DNA of 28,785 nucleotides from Bdellovibrionales bacterium (GCA_041662785.1 JBAZRW010000015.1:1-28785); one strand, 5' to 3'. Shown: positions 14,870 through 23,220, numbered from the stretch's first letter. Made by a program: numbers and translations. Notes: a model not told the origin generated them from the letters alone.

Positions 14870-15982
14870 CTACCGGTGATCCGCGCCAACAGCGTCAGCA
14901 ACGGAGGCAAATCCATCGCGGCGCAGATAACGCGCCAGATCATGCTTCATCTTCTGAATCACAAGCGGCCCTTCGAACACCAGCGCGGTGTAAACCTGCA
15001 CCAGCGACGCACCCGCCCGTATTTTCAGATACGCATCCTTGCCGTTTGAAATGCCACCCGACCCGATCAGTGGCACTTTGCCTTTCGTCAATTTGTACAT
15101 GGCCGCCAAAAGCCGTGTCGAAGGGCCAAAGAGCGGCGGCCCCGACAGGCCGCCCGCTTCATGGGCAATATCATCAGGAATCGTGCTGGGTCGCGCAAGC
15201 GTCGTGTTGCTGACGATCAGCGCCTGAATCTTCGCCTCATTCACCACGGCGGCGATATCGGCTTGCTGCTCCTCGGTTAAATCGGGGGCGACCTTGACCA
15301 GAACCGGCAAGGCGGGCGCAATCTTATCGCGCATGTCCGTAATCTTGCCCAAAAGCGCCGTCATGCGCTCACGGCTTTGCAGATCGCGAAGACCCGGTGT
15401 GTTGGGCGAGGAGATATTCACGACGACAAAATCGGCGTATGGCGCGACTTTTTCAAGGCCCGCCAGATAATCGACGACATCGTCCGTCGTTTCCTTGTTT
15501 TTACCGATGTTAATGCCGACGGGGTTGTGGGTTCTGTCTTCCTTCTCGCGCCATGCCTTCATGCGCTCGGCAACCACATCGGCGCCAACGCTGTTAAAAC
15601 CAAAGCGATTGATAAGGGACTTGGCGTGCGCGATGCGGAACATGCGCGGGCGCGGGTTGCCGCCTTGAGGCTTGGGTGTCACGGTTCCAATCTCAACCGA
15701 GCCAAAACCGAAGCCCATAAACTCATCGATGCGCGTTGCCTGCTTATCAAGGCCCGCCGCAAGGCAGATGGGGTTGGGGAAATCGACGCCAAAAACCTTT
15801 GTTTTAAGAACCGCGTCATCCTCGCCAAAGAACTGCGGGCCAAGGCCATAGCCCAAAACCTTCATGGTCAGATTATGCGCGTCTTCGGGATCCATCATAA
15901 ACAAAAAGGGGCGCACGAGAGGGTACGGATCGCCATATTTAGCAAACCATTTCCACATGTCCAGTTTTCTAAAATCGATCAT
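14870..15982 (-). CDS. pyrD: Dihydroorotate dehydrogenase (quinone), class 2
   Basis: PyrD oxidises dihydroorotate to orotate with FMN and passes electrons to the quinone pool at the inner membrane. The 370 residues include the N-terminal membrane-association segment with FLFMMDPEDAHNLTMK that marks class 2, GINIGKNKET, the active-site strand VVNISSPNTPGLRDLQ (with S191/S192), VSNTT and the FMN-phosphate site IGSGGISNGKDAY. The start has a strong ribosome site (GGGGGG four bases before ATG 15982). It is monocistronic, with a repeat element downstream and tadA upstream ending 56 bases away. Confidence 0.96.
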   Translation of the reverse strand: MIDFRKLDMWKWFAKYGDPYPLVRPFLFMMDPEDAHNLTMKVLGYGLGPQFFGEDDAVLKTKVFGVDFPNPICLAAGLDKQATRIDEFMGFGFGSVEIGTVTPKPQGGNPRPRMFRIAHAKSLINRFGFNSVGADVVAERMKAWREKEDRTHNPVGINIGKNKETTDDVVDYLAGLEKVAPYADFVVVNISSPNTPGLRDLQSRERMTALLGKITDMRDKIAPALPVLVKVAPDLTEEQQADIAAVVNEAKIQALIVSNTTLARPSTIPDDIAHEAGGLSGPPLFGPSTRLLAAMYKLTKGKVPLIGSGGISNGKDAYLKIRAGASLVQVYTALVFEGPLVIQKMKHDLARYLRRDGFASVADAVGADHR

Positions 15983-16038
15983 CTTACCCCCCTGTTTAGA
16001 AAGGACAAGATATCACAAGGTTTTTCGCTTGGCACGCC

Positions 16039-16488
16039 TTAAAACGTGCGTTTTGGCTTGAAAAAAGCCTTTAAAAGCCCCGCAGCCTTGGTTTCTTCGA
16101 CCCCGCCGATGACTTCGGGGGCATGGTGGCAGGTGGGCTGGGCGAAAAAGCGCCCGCCATGCTCAATCCCGCCGCCCTTAGGGTCATAGGCCCCGAAAAC
16201 GACCCGCCGGAGCCGCGCAAAGCTGATCGCCGCCGCGCACATGGCGCAAGGCTCTAACGTCACATACAGATCACATTCCGGCAGCCTTGGCGAGGCGCTA
16301 AGGCTCGCGGCAGCGCGGATCACCAGCATTTCCGCATGAGCCGTGGGATCCTCTAATTCCTCTGCCCTATTGCCATTTTGGGCCAAAATCTCGCCCTTGC
16401 TATTAACCAAGACCGCGCCAACGGGAACCTCCCCCCGCGCGGCGGCGGCGACGGCTTCCTCAAGAGCAATTTTCATAAAATCAGGCAT
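16039..16488 (-). CDS. tadA: tRNA-specific adenosine deaminase TadA
   Basis: TadA converts A34 to inosine in tRNA-Arg(ACG), which is needed to read CGC and CGA. The 149-aa product has the zinc deaminase motifs HAE (H51, E53) and PCAMC (C81, C84) and the family C-terminal region. I chose ATG 16488 (MPDFMKIALEEA, the usual N-terminus). The frame extends to a GTG at 16515, but that would lie on the predicted transcription start. It diverges from rluB with only 35 bases between the start codons, an arrangement common in alphaproteobacteria. Confidence 0.93.
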   Translation of the reverse strand: MPDFMKIALEEAVAAAARGEVPVGAVLVNSKGEILAQNGNRAEELEDPTAHAEMLVIRAAASLSASPRLPECDLYVTLEPCAMCAAAISFARLRRVVFGAYDPKGGGIEHGGRFFAQPTCHHAPEVIGGVEETKAAGLLKAFFKPKRTF

Positions 16489-16516
16489 GGGCAAACACTC
16501 TTTAGTTTTGTACACT
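16488..16516 (+). promoter_or_regulatory. Candidate rluB promoter placing the start at the ATG
   Basis: TGGGCA (16488-16493), a 17-base spacer and TACACT (16511-16516) lie 7 bases before the rluB ATG at 16524, the same geometry as the brnT promoter. There is no Shine-Dalgarno between. The -35 is only a 4/6 match and overlaps the tadA start codon, so confidence is moderate. Confidence 0.4.
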
Positions 16517-16520
16517 TGCC

Positions 16521-16548
16521 ATTATGACAGATAGTACAAAACCGACAA
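16521..16548 (-). promoter_or_regulatory. Candidate tadA promoter overlapping the rluB start codon
   Basis: On the minus strand TTGTCG (16548-16543), a 16-base spacer and CATAAT (16526-16521). The -10 box covers the ATG of rluB. The predicted start near 16514 gives a leader of about 26 bases. With the rluB promoter this makes two interlocked divergent promoters. Confidence 0.4.
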
Positions 16549-17315
16549 AAGAAAAAGCCGCCGAGGGAAAAACCTTTGAAGGCGAACGTATTGCTAAAGT
16601 TCTGGCTCGTGCGGGCGTCGCCTCGCGCCGCGAGGTTGAGCGTATGATCGAAGAGGGCCGCATCAGCGTGGACGGGAAAAAGATAACATCGCCCGCCCTG
16701 AACGTAACGGACGCCAACGTGATCAAGCTGGATGGCGTTCTTGTCGGCGCGGCGCAGGATACGCGCGTCTGGCGCTATCACAAGCCCGCTGGCACGCTGA
16801 CCACCAACAAAGACCCGCAAGGCCGCGCAACGGTTTTTGAAAAGCTACCGCCGGAAATGCCACGCGTCGTCAGCGTCGGCAGACTGGATTATAACACCGA
16901 AGGCCTTCTCCTTCTCACCAACGATGGGGAGCTGGCACGGCATCTTGAGCTTCCGCAAAACGCGTGGCTGCGTCACTATCGCGTGCGGGTCTATGGCGGA
17001 GCCGATGCCAAGAAACTGAAGGCGTTGGCGGACGGCGTGACGATTGACGGCCTACGCTATGACTCGATCAAAGCCGAGATTGAGGCCGAACAATCCGAAG
17101 GCGCAAACCAATGGCTTTCCGTCACGATTAAGGAAGGCAAGAACCGTGAGGTTCGCAAGGTGATGGAACATTGCGATTTGCAAGTCACGCGCCTGATCCG
17201 CGTTTCGTTTGGACCCTTTCAACTGGGTAAACTGTCGCGCGGCGCGATTGAGGAAGTCCCCGCCCGTGTCCTGCGCGAGTCTTTGGGCAAATTTTTCGAA
17301 GCGAAGAAGAAATAA
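16524..17315 (+). CDS. rluB: 23S rRNA pseudouridine synthase, RsuA/RluB/RluE family
   Basis: These enzymes isomerise single uridines in rRNA; RluB modifies U2605 near the peptidyl-transferase centre. The 263-aa product has an N-terminal S4 RNA-binding domain (RIAKVLARAGVASRREVERM, from about 22) and the catalytic domain with GRLDYNTEGLLLLTNDGEL, catalytic Asp122, and KEGKNREVRKVMEHCDLQVTRLIRVSFGPF. RluB is favoured over RsuA by the tadA-rluB-rsmD context known from alphaproteobacteria, but the exact uridine is not certain. It lacks the long basic C-terminal tail seen in some relatives. No Shine-Dalgarno precedes the ATG, so the mRNA may be leaderless. Confidence 0.88.
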   Translation: MTDSTKPTKEKAAEGKTFEGERIAKVLARAGVASRREVERMIEEGRISVDGKKITSPALNVTDANVIKLDGVLVGAAQDTRVWRYHKPAGTLTTNKDPQGRATVFEKLPPEMPRVVSVGRLDYNTEGLLLLTNDGELARHLELPQNAWLRHYRVRVYGGADAKKLKALADGVTIDGLRYDSIKAEIEAEQSEGANQWLSVTIKEGKNREVRKVMEHCDLQVTRLIRVSFGPFQLGKLSRGAIEEVPARVLRESLGKFFEAKKK

Positions 17316-17374
17316 AAGCAGCCTAGCAATTGAAGGGTTGGTTCCATTTTTCACCGACAGCTGCGCAGATTTAC

Positions 17375-17545
17375 CTTCCCCCTTGCGGGGAAGGAAGCGA
17401 AAACTCGGACTTACCAAGTAAGTCCTTAGTTTTCGCAGAAAGGGGGTTATAAAAGGCTTTGGTAAAACGTAACCCCCCACCTGAAAAAACCAAGCCCTTG
17501 CTATCGCAAGCGCAGGTTTTTTCTTCCTCCCCCGCAGGGGGGAGG
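17375..17545. repeat. 171-bp palindromic element with 23-bp imperfect ends
   Basis: The ends (17375-17397 and 17523-17545) are inverted repeats matching at 20 of 23 positions, and each end is itself a hairpin (CCCC...GGGG). Inside are two further palindromes: 17397-17436, where GCGAAAACT and GGACTTAC pair with GTAAGTCC and AGTTTTCGC; and 17483-17523, where GAAAAAACC pairs with GGTTTTTTC around CTTGC-TATC-GCAAG. There is no coding content. It separates rluB and rsmD, genes usually close together, so it looks inserted. Confidence 0.8.
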
Positions 17546-17572
17546 CCTATCAAGCCATAAGGAGCACAGCCG

Positions 17573-18139
17573 ATGCGTATAACCGGCGGGACATTGCGGG
17601 GACGGACACTGAAAGCGCCAGAGGGCCTTACCACAAGGCCGACCAGCGACCACGTGCGGCAAGCCGTCTTCAACATTCTCTTGCACCATGATTGGGGCGC
17701 ATCCCTTGGCCGCGTTCTGAACAACCGCGTCGTTTTGGATGCGTTTGCAGGCACGGGCGCGCTGGGGATCGAAGCGCTGTCGCAAGGCGCAGCCAAGGCA
17801 CTCTTTTTCGAAAAAGACCGCGCCGCGCTGGCCACGCTGACGGCCAATATTACGGCGATGAAAATTCAAAGCCTCACGAGCCTTTTCCCGCATGACGTGC
17901 GCCGCGCTCAGCTAGCCAGTGAGCCAGCCTCCCTTCTTTTTTTGGATCCACCCTATGGCAAGGGCCTGATCGAAGCGGCCATCCAAAAACTTTCCGCGCA
18001 AGGCTGGATCGCGCCGCATGCGCTTTTGGTGTGTGAAACAGCGAGGGGCGAGGCGCTCGCGCTGCCGGAAAATTGCCCCCACCACCTCACACGCCCCTAT
18101 GGCGATACGGAAGTACATTTCTTGGAATGGACGGCGTAA
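17573..18139 (+). CDS. rsmD: 16S rRNA (guanine966-N2)-methyltransferase RsmD
   Basis: RsmD methylates G966 of 16S rRNA in the small subunit near the P site. The 188-aa product starts MRITGGTLRGRTL (family start MRIIxGxxRGRKL) and has TRPTSDHVRQAVFNIL, SAM motif I DAFAGTGALGIEAL (55-68) and the catalytic DPPYGK (125-130). Length is normal. AAGGAG lies 9 bases before the ATG, just after the palindromic element. It converges on mutL with a 21-base gap. Confidence 0.95.
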   Translation: MRITGGTLRGRTLKAPEGLTTRPTSDHVRQAVFNILLHHDWGASLGRVLNNRVVLDAFAGTGALGIEALSQGAAKALFFEKDRAALATLTANITAMKIQSLTSLFPHDVRRAQLASEPASLLFLDPPYGKGLIEAAIQKLSAQGWIAPHALLVCETARGEALALPENCPHHLTRPYGDTEVHFLEWTA

Positions 18140-18148
18140 CACCCCCAC

Positions 18149-18160
18149 TCGTCATCCCGC
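18149..18160. repeat. Partial copy of the GTCATCCC repeat end
   Basis: TCGTCATCCCGC matches the first 12 bases of the terminal repeat of the element at 14629-14827 and resembles the end of the one at 23221. It touches the stop codon of mutL (18161-18163). No partner arm is nearby, so it is a solitary end or a remnant. Confidence 0.5.
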
Positions 18161-19936
18161 CTATTTCCGGTCAAACAACTTCTGCAAGTCGGTGAGCTTT
18201 AGCTCCACATAGGTGGGGCGGCCATGGTTGCACTGGCCTGTGTTGGGTGTTTCTTCCATCTGGCGGAGCAGCGCGTTCATCTCGTCCGCGTTCAGCGACC
18301 GCCCTGCCCTCACCGAGCCATGGCACGCGATGCGTGAGCACAACGCCTCGATCCGTTTTTCCAACGCGCGAGAGGTTTCGTTTTCCGCCAGCTCCTCTGC
18401 CAAATCGGTCAGCAAGTCCTTGACGGAAACCTGCCCGATCAGCACAGGCGTTTCGCGAACCAGCACCGCGCCGTCGCCAAAGCCTTCAATCACCAAGCCA
18501 AGCTGCGCCAAGTCTTGCGTCGCCGCCAAAAGCCGTGAGGCCGCGCCCGCGCCGAGATCCACCACATCGGGGATCAGCAAAATCTGACTTTTCACGCCAC
18601 CAGCCGCCAGCACGGCCTTCATCTTTTCATAGACGATACGCTCATGCGCCGCATGTTGATCAACGACCATCACGCCATCATCCGTTTGCGCGATGATAAA
18701 CGTGCCATGCACCTGTGCCACCGCCGCGCCTAAACGCCCGAAAGAGCGGACAGGCGCGGACGCTTCGCTTTGTGCCGTACGAGCCTGTGGCGGCATAGCA
18801 TTATCCAGCATGCCTTCCGTAAAGCCATGAGCCGAAGGCACACGGAAAGACGGCGACTGTGAGAACAAAGGCGCAGGCTCGGCCTGCAGCATCGTCATGG
18901 CCGTCGGCGTGAGGGCGCTGGTCGTAAACTGCGCCGCCCCGTCCAGAGCATAACGAATGGCCGTGACGATAAGGCCGCGCACGCGGGCACTATCGCGAAA
19001 GCGCACTTCTGCCTTCGTGGGATGCACGTTCACGTCCACCTCACGCGCAGGCACATCCAAAAACAAAACAACCGCCGGATGCCGCCCGCTAGGGAGCAAA
19101 TCGCCATACGCGCCGCGCACCGCACCCATCAAAACCTTATCGCGCACGGGGCGGCCATTAACGAACAAATACTGATGGCGCGTCGTCGGGCGGTGTGCGG
19201 TCGGCAAACCCGCATAGCCCGAAAGACGCAAGCCCTCGCGCTCATAATCCAGCGGCGCGGCATTGCCCATAAACTCATCGCCCAAAACAGCGGCCAGCCG
19301 CTCACGCCGCTTTTCAGGCGCGGAGAGTAGCGCGGGCGAGGCGCCATAGCGCACAGGGCGGCGGTCATCTTCGGTCAGCGTGATGGCGACGTCCTCATGC
19401 GCCATCGCGATTTTCTCGATCATCTCACGCGCGGCCTCGGCCTCAGTGCGTGGCGCTTTCAAAAACTTCAGCCGCGCAGGCGTCGCAAAGAAAAGATCGC
19501 GCACTTCGACCACCGTGCCTTCGGGCAAAGCGGCGGGCTTAACGGGCGAAACCGCGCCGCCCTCCACGACAATTTGCCACGCCTCGTCCGCGCCTTTTGC
19601 GCGGCTGGCAATCGTCAACCGCGCCACCGCGCCGATGGAAGGCAACGCCTCACCACGAAAGCCAAAGCTTTGGATGTTCCACAAATCCTCATCGGGAAGC
19701 TTGGACGTCGCGTGACGCTCGATGCACAGCGCGAGTTCCTCTCGCGTCATGCCGCTTCCATTATCCGCCACGCGGATAAGCGCCTGCCCACCTTCGCGCA
19801 AGGTAATATCGATAGAGGTCGCGCCAGCATCCAGCGCGTTTTCGACAAGCTCTTTGACGGCGGCGGCGGGACGCTCCACCACCTCGCCCGCTGCGATGCG
19901 ATTCACTAAGGAGGGAGGAAGGAGGCGTAGAGTCAT
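18161..19936 (-). CDS. mutL: DNA mismatch repair protein MutL
   Basis: MutL couples mismatch recognition by MutS to strand incision. The 591-aa product has the GHKL ATPase motifs in the N-terminal part (ELVENALDAGA, DNGSGM, FGFRGEALPSI), a Pro/Ser linker at about 330-400, and a C-terminal domain with the endonuclease motif DQHAAHERIVYE (D426-E437), ACHGSVRAG and CNHGRPT. This predicts a nicking MutL, as in bacteria without MutH. I start it at ATG 19936 (MTLRLLPPSLVNRIAAGEVV, the usual N-terminus); the open extension to 20035 lies in the upstream gene. The start overlaps the glycosyltransferase stop by four bases (ATGA), so it is the last gene of the operon. Confidence 0.96.
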   Translation of the reverse strand: MTLRLLPPSLVNRIAAGEVVERPAAAVKELVENALDAGATSIDITLREGGQALIRVADNGSGMTREELALCIERHATSKLPDEDLWNIQSFGFRGEALPSIGAVARLTIASRAKGADEAWQIVVEGGAVSPVKPAALPEGTVVEVRDLFFATPARLKFLKAPRTEAEAAREMIEKIAMAHEDVAITLTEDDRRPVRYGASPALLSAPEKRRERLAAVLGDEFMGNAAPLDYEREGLRLSGYAGLPTAHRPTTRHQYLFVNGRPVRDKVLMGAVRGAYGDLLPSGRHPAVVLFLDVPAREVDVNVHPTKAEVRFRDSARVRGLIVTAIRYALDGAAQFTTSALTPTAMTMLQAEPAPLFSQSPSFRVPSAHGFTEGMLDNAMPPQARTAQSEASAPVRSFGRLGAAVAQVHGTFIIAQTDDGVMVVDQHAAHERIVYEKMKAVLAAGGVKSQILLIPDVVDLGAGAASRLLAATQDLAQLGLVIEGFGDGAVLVRETPVLIGQVSVKDLLTDLAEELAENETSRALEKRIEALCSRIACHGSVRAGRSLNADEMNALLRQMEETPNTGQCNHGRPTYVELKLTDLQKLFDRK

Positions 19937-20967
19937 GGACGCTCCAGCCCAAAATGATCTTCCCACGCGGCGGCCACCGTGTCCCACGACAGCGCGGCGC
20001 GTGTTTCCTGCGCGGCGGCATGTTGCGCCATCCACAAAGCATCCTCTTGCAAAAGACGCAACGCGGCCTGCGCGAAAGCCTCAGGATTCTGCCTTAAAAA
20101 GCCCGTTTGTCCGTCGATTACGCGCTCAGCCAGCGATCCAAGACCGGCGGTCACCAGCGGCAATCCCGCCGCTTGCGCTTCAGCCGCCGCAAAGCAAAAC
20201 GTCTCGCCCTCATCCCCGCGATAGAGCATCACGCGGTTGCCTTGCATCGCCGCCGCCAATTCCCCCTTGGACAAAGGATCGTGCAACACAACGCCCACCG
20301 CCGCGTAGCCTTCGGCATGGGTCAACGCTTTATCTAACTTGTCATCCTTGCGAGAGCCGTAATTGCCGCGCCCCGCATAGACGTGGAGTTTGGCATGCGG
20401 CATCACGGGATGGATGAGCCGCGCCCACACGTCCAAAACCCAATCAAGGTGGCGACGCGGATTGGACAGGAAAATCGCTGACGGCACAGGCGGCGCGGTC
20501 AGCGCGGGCATGGAAGAAAAAGGCTCCCCCACACCATGGGGGATAAGCGCAGGATTAAACGCGGGAATCCAGCGCGGCCACGTCGCGCGATGATAAGCGC
20601 CCAAAAAAACCAGCGAGGGGTGAAAGCGCATATAGGGCAGCAAATGACGTGGCTTGCGCATGTACCGCGCAGGCCCATGCATCCATAAAGCCTTATGATG
20701 GCCGTGAGCATGGGCAAACAATTTGGCTACGCAGTTAGCAATGAGCAGATCGTAATGTTCGCCCCACGGCGTGAAAAGCGGGCGATAGAGAACGCCGTTC
20801 ACCTTTTCATCTGCCGCGACCATGCCATGGACGGCCACGCTGTGCCCCCGCGCTGCCAGCGTCTCGGCCAGCATCACCGTTGCCGTTTGAATGCCGCCCA
20901 AAGGCCCTTCGCGCAAACTTGCGCCCGTAAAGGGAAAACTGTCATCCAGAAAGGCTATCCGCGCCAT
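19933..20967 (-). CDS. GT4-family glycosyltransferase
   Basis: The 344-aa product has the two-Rossmann GT-B layout of group 1 (GT4) glycosyltransferases. The N-terminal part shows GGIQTATVMLAETLAARGHSV, the acceptor-side pattern; IPHGV lies in the linker; and the C-terminal donor domain has the E-x7-E motif in GETFCFAAAEAQAAGLPLV followed by GLGSLAERVIDGQTGFL. It should move a nucleotide sugar onto a cell-surface or soluble acceptor; neither is evident. It begins 15 bases after the pentapeptide gene and is coupled to mutL. The pairing with mutL is unusual and probably positional. AAAGGGA serves as ribosome site. Confidence 0.85.
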   Translation of the reverse strand: MARIAFLDDSFPFTGASLREGPLGGIQTATVMLAETLAARGHSVAVHGMVAADEKVNGVLYRPLFTPWGEHYDLLIANCVAKLFAHAHGHHKALWMHGPARYMRKPRHLLPYMRFHPSLVFLGAYHRATWPRWIPAFNPALIPHGVGEPFSSMPALTAPPVPSAIFLSNPRRHLDWVLDVWARLIHPVMPHAKLHVYAGRGNYGSRKDDKLDKALTHAEGYAAVGVVLHDPLSKGELAAAMQGNRVMLYRGDEGETFCFAAAEAQAAGLPLVTAGLGSLAERVIDGQTGFLRQNPEAFAQAALRLLQEDALWMAQHAAAQETRAALSWDTVAAAWEDHFGLERP

Positions 20968-20982
20968 GGTTGTCCCTTTCTT

Positions 20983-22245
20983 TTACTTGGTCGTTTCGTT
21001 GATTTGTTTTTGCTGCTCTGGCGTAAGCCGTGCGCCCGCCATCTTCGCGCCCGCAAATACCGCGCCTGTCAAATCACTGCCAAGAAAATTGGCGTTTGTC
21101 AGATCCGCGCGACTGAAATCTACCTGCCTTAAATTAGATTCGGACAAATTGGCATAGCGCAAAGCGGCCCCTACCAAGCTCGTCACAACCACACGACCAG
21201 CGCTGACTTCCAAAGGTTGCAACTGCGAGCCTTGCAGGTTCGCGTTACAGAAATTCGCACCAGAAAAATCGCTGCCGCGCAAATCGGCGCGCGCGAAATT
21301 CACATGGCGCAAATCGGCCTTACGCATATCCGCCACCTGCATTTGCGCGTCGGAAAAATCAAGCCCATAAAGCATAGCGCCGCGCCCACGCATCATGCTG
21401 ACGCACGCCCGCGCCATGGAAGGCGAACGGCGCAAATCAAAATGATCAATTTCAAGCCGCCGCCCGCCCTTGCCGTCGCTACCAAGCCAGATAAGGTGCT
21501 GGCGGAGGCATTCCGGCAACGATTCCGGCAAGTCCTTGGCCGTCGGCCCCATGGCCGCTTCGGTAAGCGCGCCTTCGGTAAAGGCTTCCTCCAGCTTGGT
21601 CGCATTCGTTGTCACGTTGATCAAAACCGCGCCGCGCAGGTTGGCCCCCTTCACATCGCACAGGCTTAAATCCGCATCTTGCAGATCCACACCCGCCATA
21701 TTGACGCCCTGCAAATTGGCGCGAACAATTTTGCACCCCCGCATCGTCGCGTCGCTAAAATCGCAATTGTTGGCAATCGCGCCCGATAGTTTGGCGCGGG
21801 AAAGGTTTGCACCGCTAAGGTCTGCCCCACCCGTGCCCGCCATCGGCAAGGCGCTGGCTCCGGGAACCATCTGCACGCCCTCACGCGTTGTCATCGTGCC
21901 TTCACGTAAATCCACATCCGTCATATCAGCGCCAACCAATTGAGCGCCGCGCATGCAAATGCCACGCAAGTCGGCCCGCACAAGGCTAGAGCCTTGCATA
22001 CTGGCAAGGCGCAAATCGGCACTGAACAAATTGGCATAATCCAACCGCGTTTCGCGCAAGTCGGCTTGACACAGCATCGCGCCCGTAAAGTCGGCATGTG
22101 AGAGATCATGCCCCGCCAAATTAAGCCCCGACAAATCATGATGCGCCAAAATCGCCCGCATCCCGCCCATACGCGCAGCGCGGAACATGGCGTGCTTTTG
22201 CACCATTTCATCAAGGGTCGTCTGGTCGATCCTAATCAACTGCAT
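20983..22245 (-). CDS. Pentapeptide-repeat protein with two repeat blocks
   Basis: The 420-aa product is built largely of A(D/N)LXX repeats, which fold into a right-handed four-sided beta helix. Blocks lie at about 36-115, 140-210 and 290-400, with a non-repeat linker (115-138) and a mid region containing HLIWLGSDGKGGRRLEIDHFDL (250-271), a type of insert I associate with alphaproteobacterial pentapeptide proteins. There is no signal peptide or membrane segment, so it is cytoplasmic. Some members protect gyrase by mimicking DNA, but that cannot be claimed here. ATG 22245 is chosen because GGAGG lies 7 bases upstream; the open extension to 22338 is inside the LD-carboxypeptidase gene. It overlaps that gene by 10 bases. 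Confidence 0.88.
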   Translation of the reverse strand: MQLIRIDQTTLDEMVQKHAMFRAARMGGMRAILAHHDLSGLNLAGHDLSHADFTGAMLCQADLRETRLDYANLFSADLRLASMQGSSLVRADLRGICMRGAQLVGADMTDVDLREGTMTTREGVQMVPGASALPMAGTGGADLSGANLSRAKLSGAIANNCDFSDATMRGCKIVRANLQGVNMAGVDLQDADLSLCDVKGANLRGAVLINVTTNATKLEEAFTEGALTEAAMGPTAKDLPESLPECLRQHLIWLGSDGKGGRRLEIDHFDLRRSPSMARACVSMMRGRGAMLYGLDFSDAQMQVADMRKADLRHVNFARADLRGSDFSGANFCNANLQGSQLQPLEVSAGRVVVTSLVGAALRYANLSESNLRQVDFSRADLTNANFLGSDLTGAVFAGAKMAGARLTPEQQKQINETTK

Positions 22246-23192
22246 GGGGTGACCTCCATGGCGCTTTGGCCTTGTTTTAAAGACAGAGACACCGTCGCGC
22301 CGACAGGAAACGTCATCAAATGCCGCCCATGCCCGCATGGCACGTTAAAGGCCAAGGGGATATCGGGCGGAAGATGTTTGAGCATGATATCTTTAAGGCT
22401 ATGTCCGTAAACAGTGTGTTCCCTTGGATCCAAATCAGGTTTTTCATCCAAAATATCGATCATCTCGCCTACCAAAACGGCGCGAACGCCCTTAAACTTT
22501 CCGGCAAGGCGTAGATGAGTCATGGCCACCTCGATTTTGTACAAAGGCTCCTCAACATCCTCGATAAAAAGAATGGATTCTTCGCTTGGCCACTCATAAG
22601 GCGTGCCAATCAAAGTTCTGAGTAAACTTATATTCCCGCCGATTAAACGGCCTTGCGCCGCGCCTTCACGATCAATCTCAAGATCGGGAAAAGTCAACGT
22701 GCGCTCGCCTTTTTCAATCATGGCAAATAAAGCCTCCTCCGTTCGCACATCAGCGTTTTCGGAAAGAAAGTTCCACCCCATTGGTCCATGAAACGTTACC
22801 AAGCCAGTGCGCATCGTAATCGTGTTGACCAGCGCGGTCATGTCCGAAAAACCGACAAAGGGTTTGGGATTTTTTTGAATAGCATCGTAATCCAGTCTTT
22901 CAAGAATCTGGGTCGCGCCCGTCCCTCCGCGTACACAAAAAACCGCCTTGATCGAGGAATCCACAAACATGTCCATCAAAGCCTGTGCCCGCGCCTCATC
23001 GCTACCCGCCAGCGTTCCGTTCTTCAAATAACATTGTTCATGAACCACAACCTGATAGCCGCGCTCTACCAACTTCTTTTTAAAATTGTCTGTCCATGCG
23101 CGCGGCGCATGGCAGCTTGGCGCGACGATGCCGACCTTGCCATGCGGCGGCAAAAGAGGCGGGAACGCAGCAGATGTCAAATCGTTGACCAT
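22236..23192 (-). CDS. LD-carboxypeptidase / MccF-like peptidase, family S66
   Basis: S66 serine peptidases include LdcA, which removes the terminal D-Ala from murein tetrapeptides during recycling, and MccF, which cleaves microcin C. The 318-aa product has the family catalytic triad: Ser116 in GFSDMT, Glu211 in FIEDVEEP and His288 in CGHGRH, with GTGATQILERLDY and GPMGWNF also present. No signal peptide is seen, consistent with cytoplasmic recycling. ATG 23192 follows GGAG by five bases; an ATG 11 codons upstream lacks a site. First gene of a four-gene minus-strand operon. LdcA and MccF activities cannot be told apart here. Confidence 0.9.
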   Translation of the reverse strand: MVNDLTSAAFPPLLPPHGKVGIVAPSCHAPRAWTDNFKKKLVERGYQVVVHEQCYLKNGTLAGSDEARAQALMDMFVDSSIKAVFCVRGGTGATQILERLDYDAIQKNPKPFVGFSDMTALVNTITMRTGLVTFHGPMGWNFLSENADVRTEEALFAMIEKGERTLTFPDLEIDREGAAQGRLIGGNISLLRTLIGTPYEWPSEESILFIEDVEEPLYKIEVAMTHLRLAGKFKGVRAVLVGEMIDILDEKPDLDPREHTVYGHSLKDIMLKHLPPDIPLAFNVPCGHGRHLMTFPVGATVSLSLKQGQSAMEVTPCS

Positions 23193-23220
23193 TTTTTCTC
23201 CAAGAAACACAACAAAGGGC

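Noticed and set aside
16489..16515. GTG 16515 as tadA start
   Set aside because: It lies at the predicted transcription start and adds residues not seen in TadA. ATG 16488 gives the usual N-terminus.
17483..17523. Standard rho-independent terminator for rluB
   Set aside because: The T-run belongs to the outer arm of a palindrome and is separated from the GC stem by several bases. It is part of a larger symmetric element, although it might still attenuate transcription.
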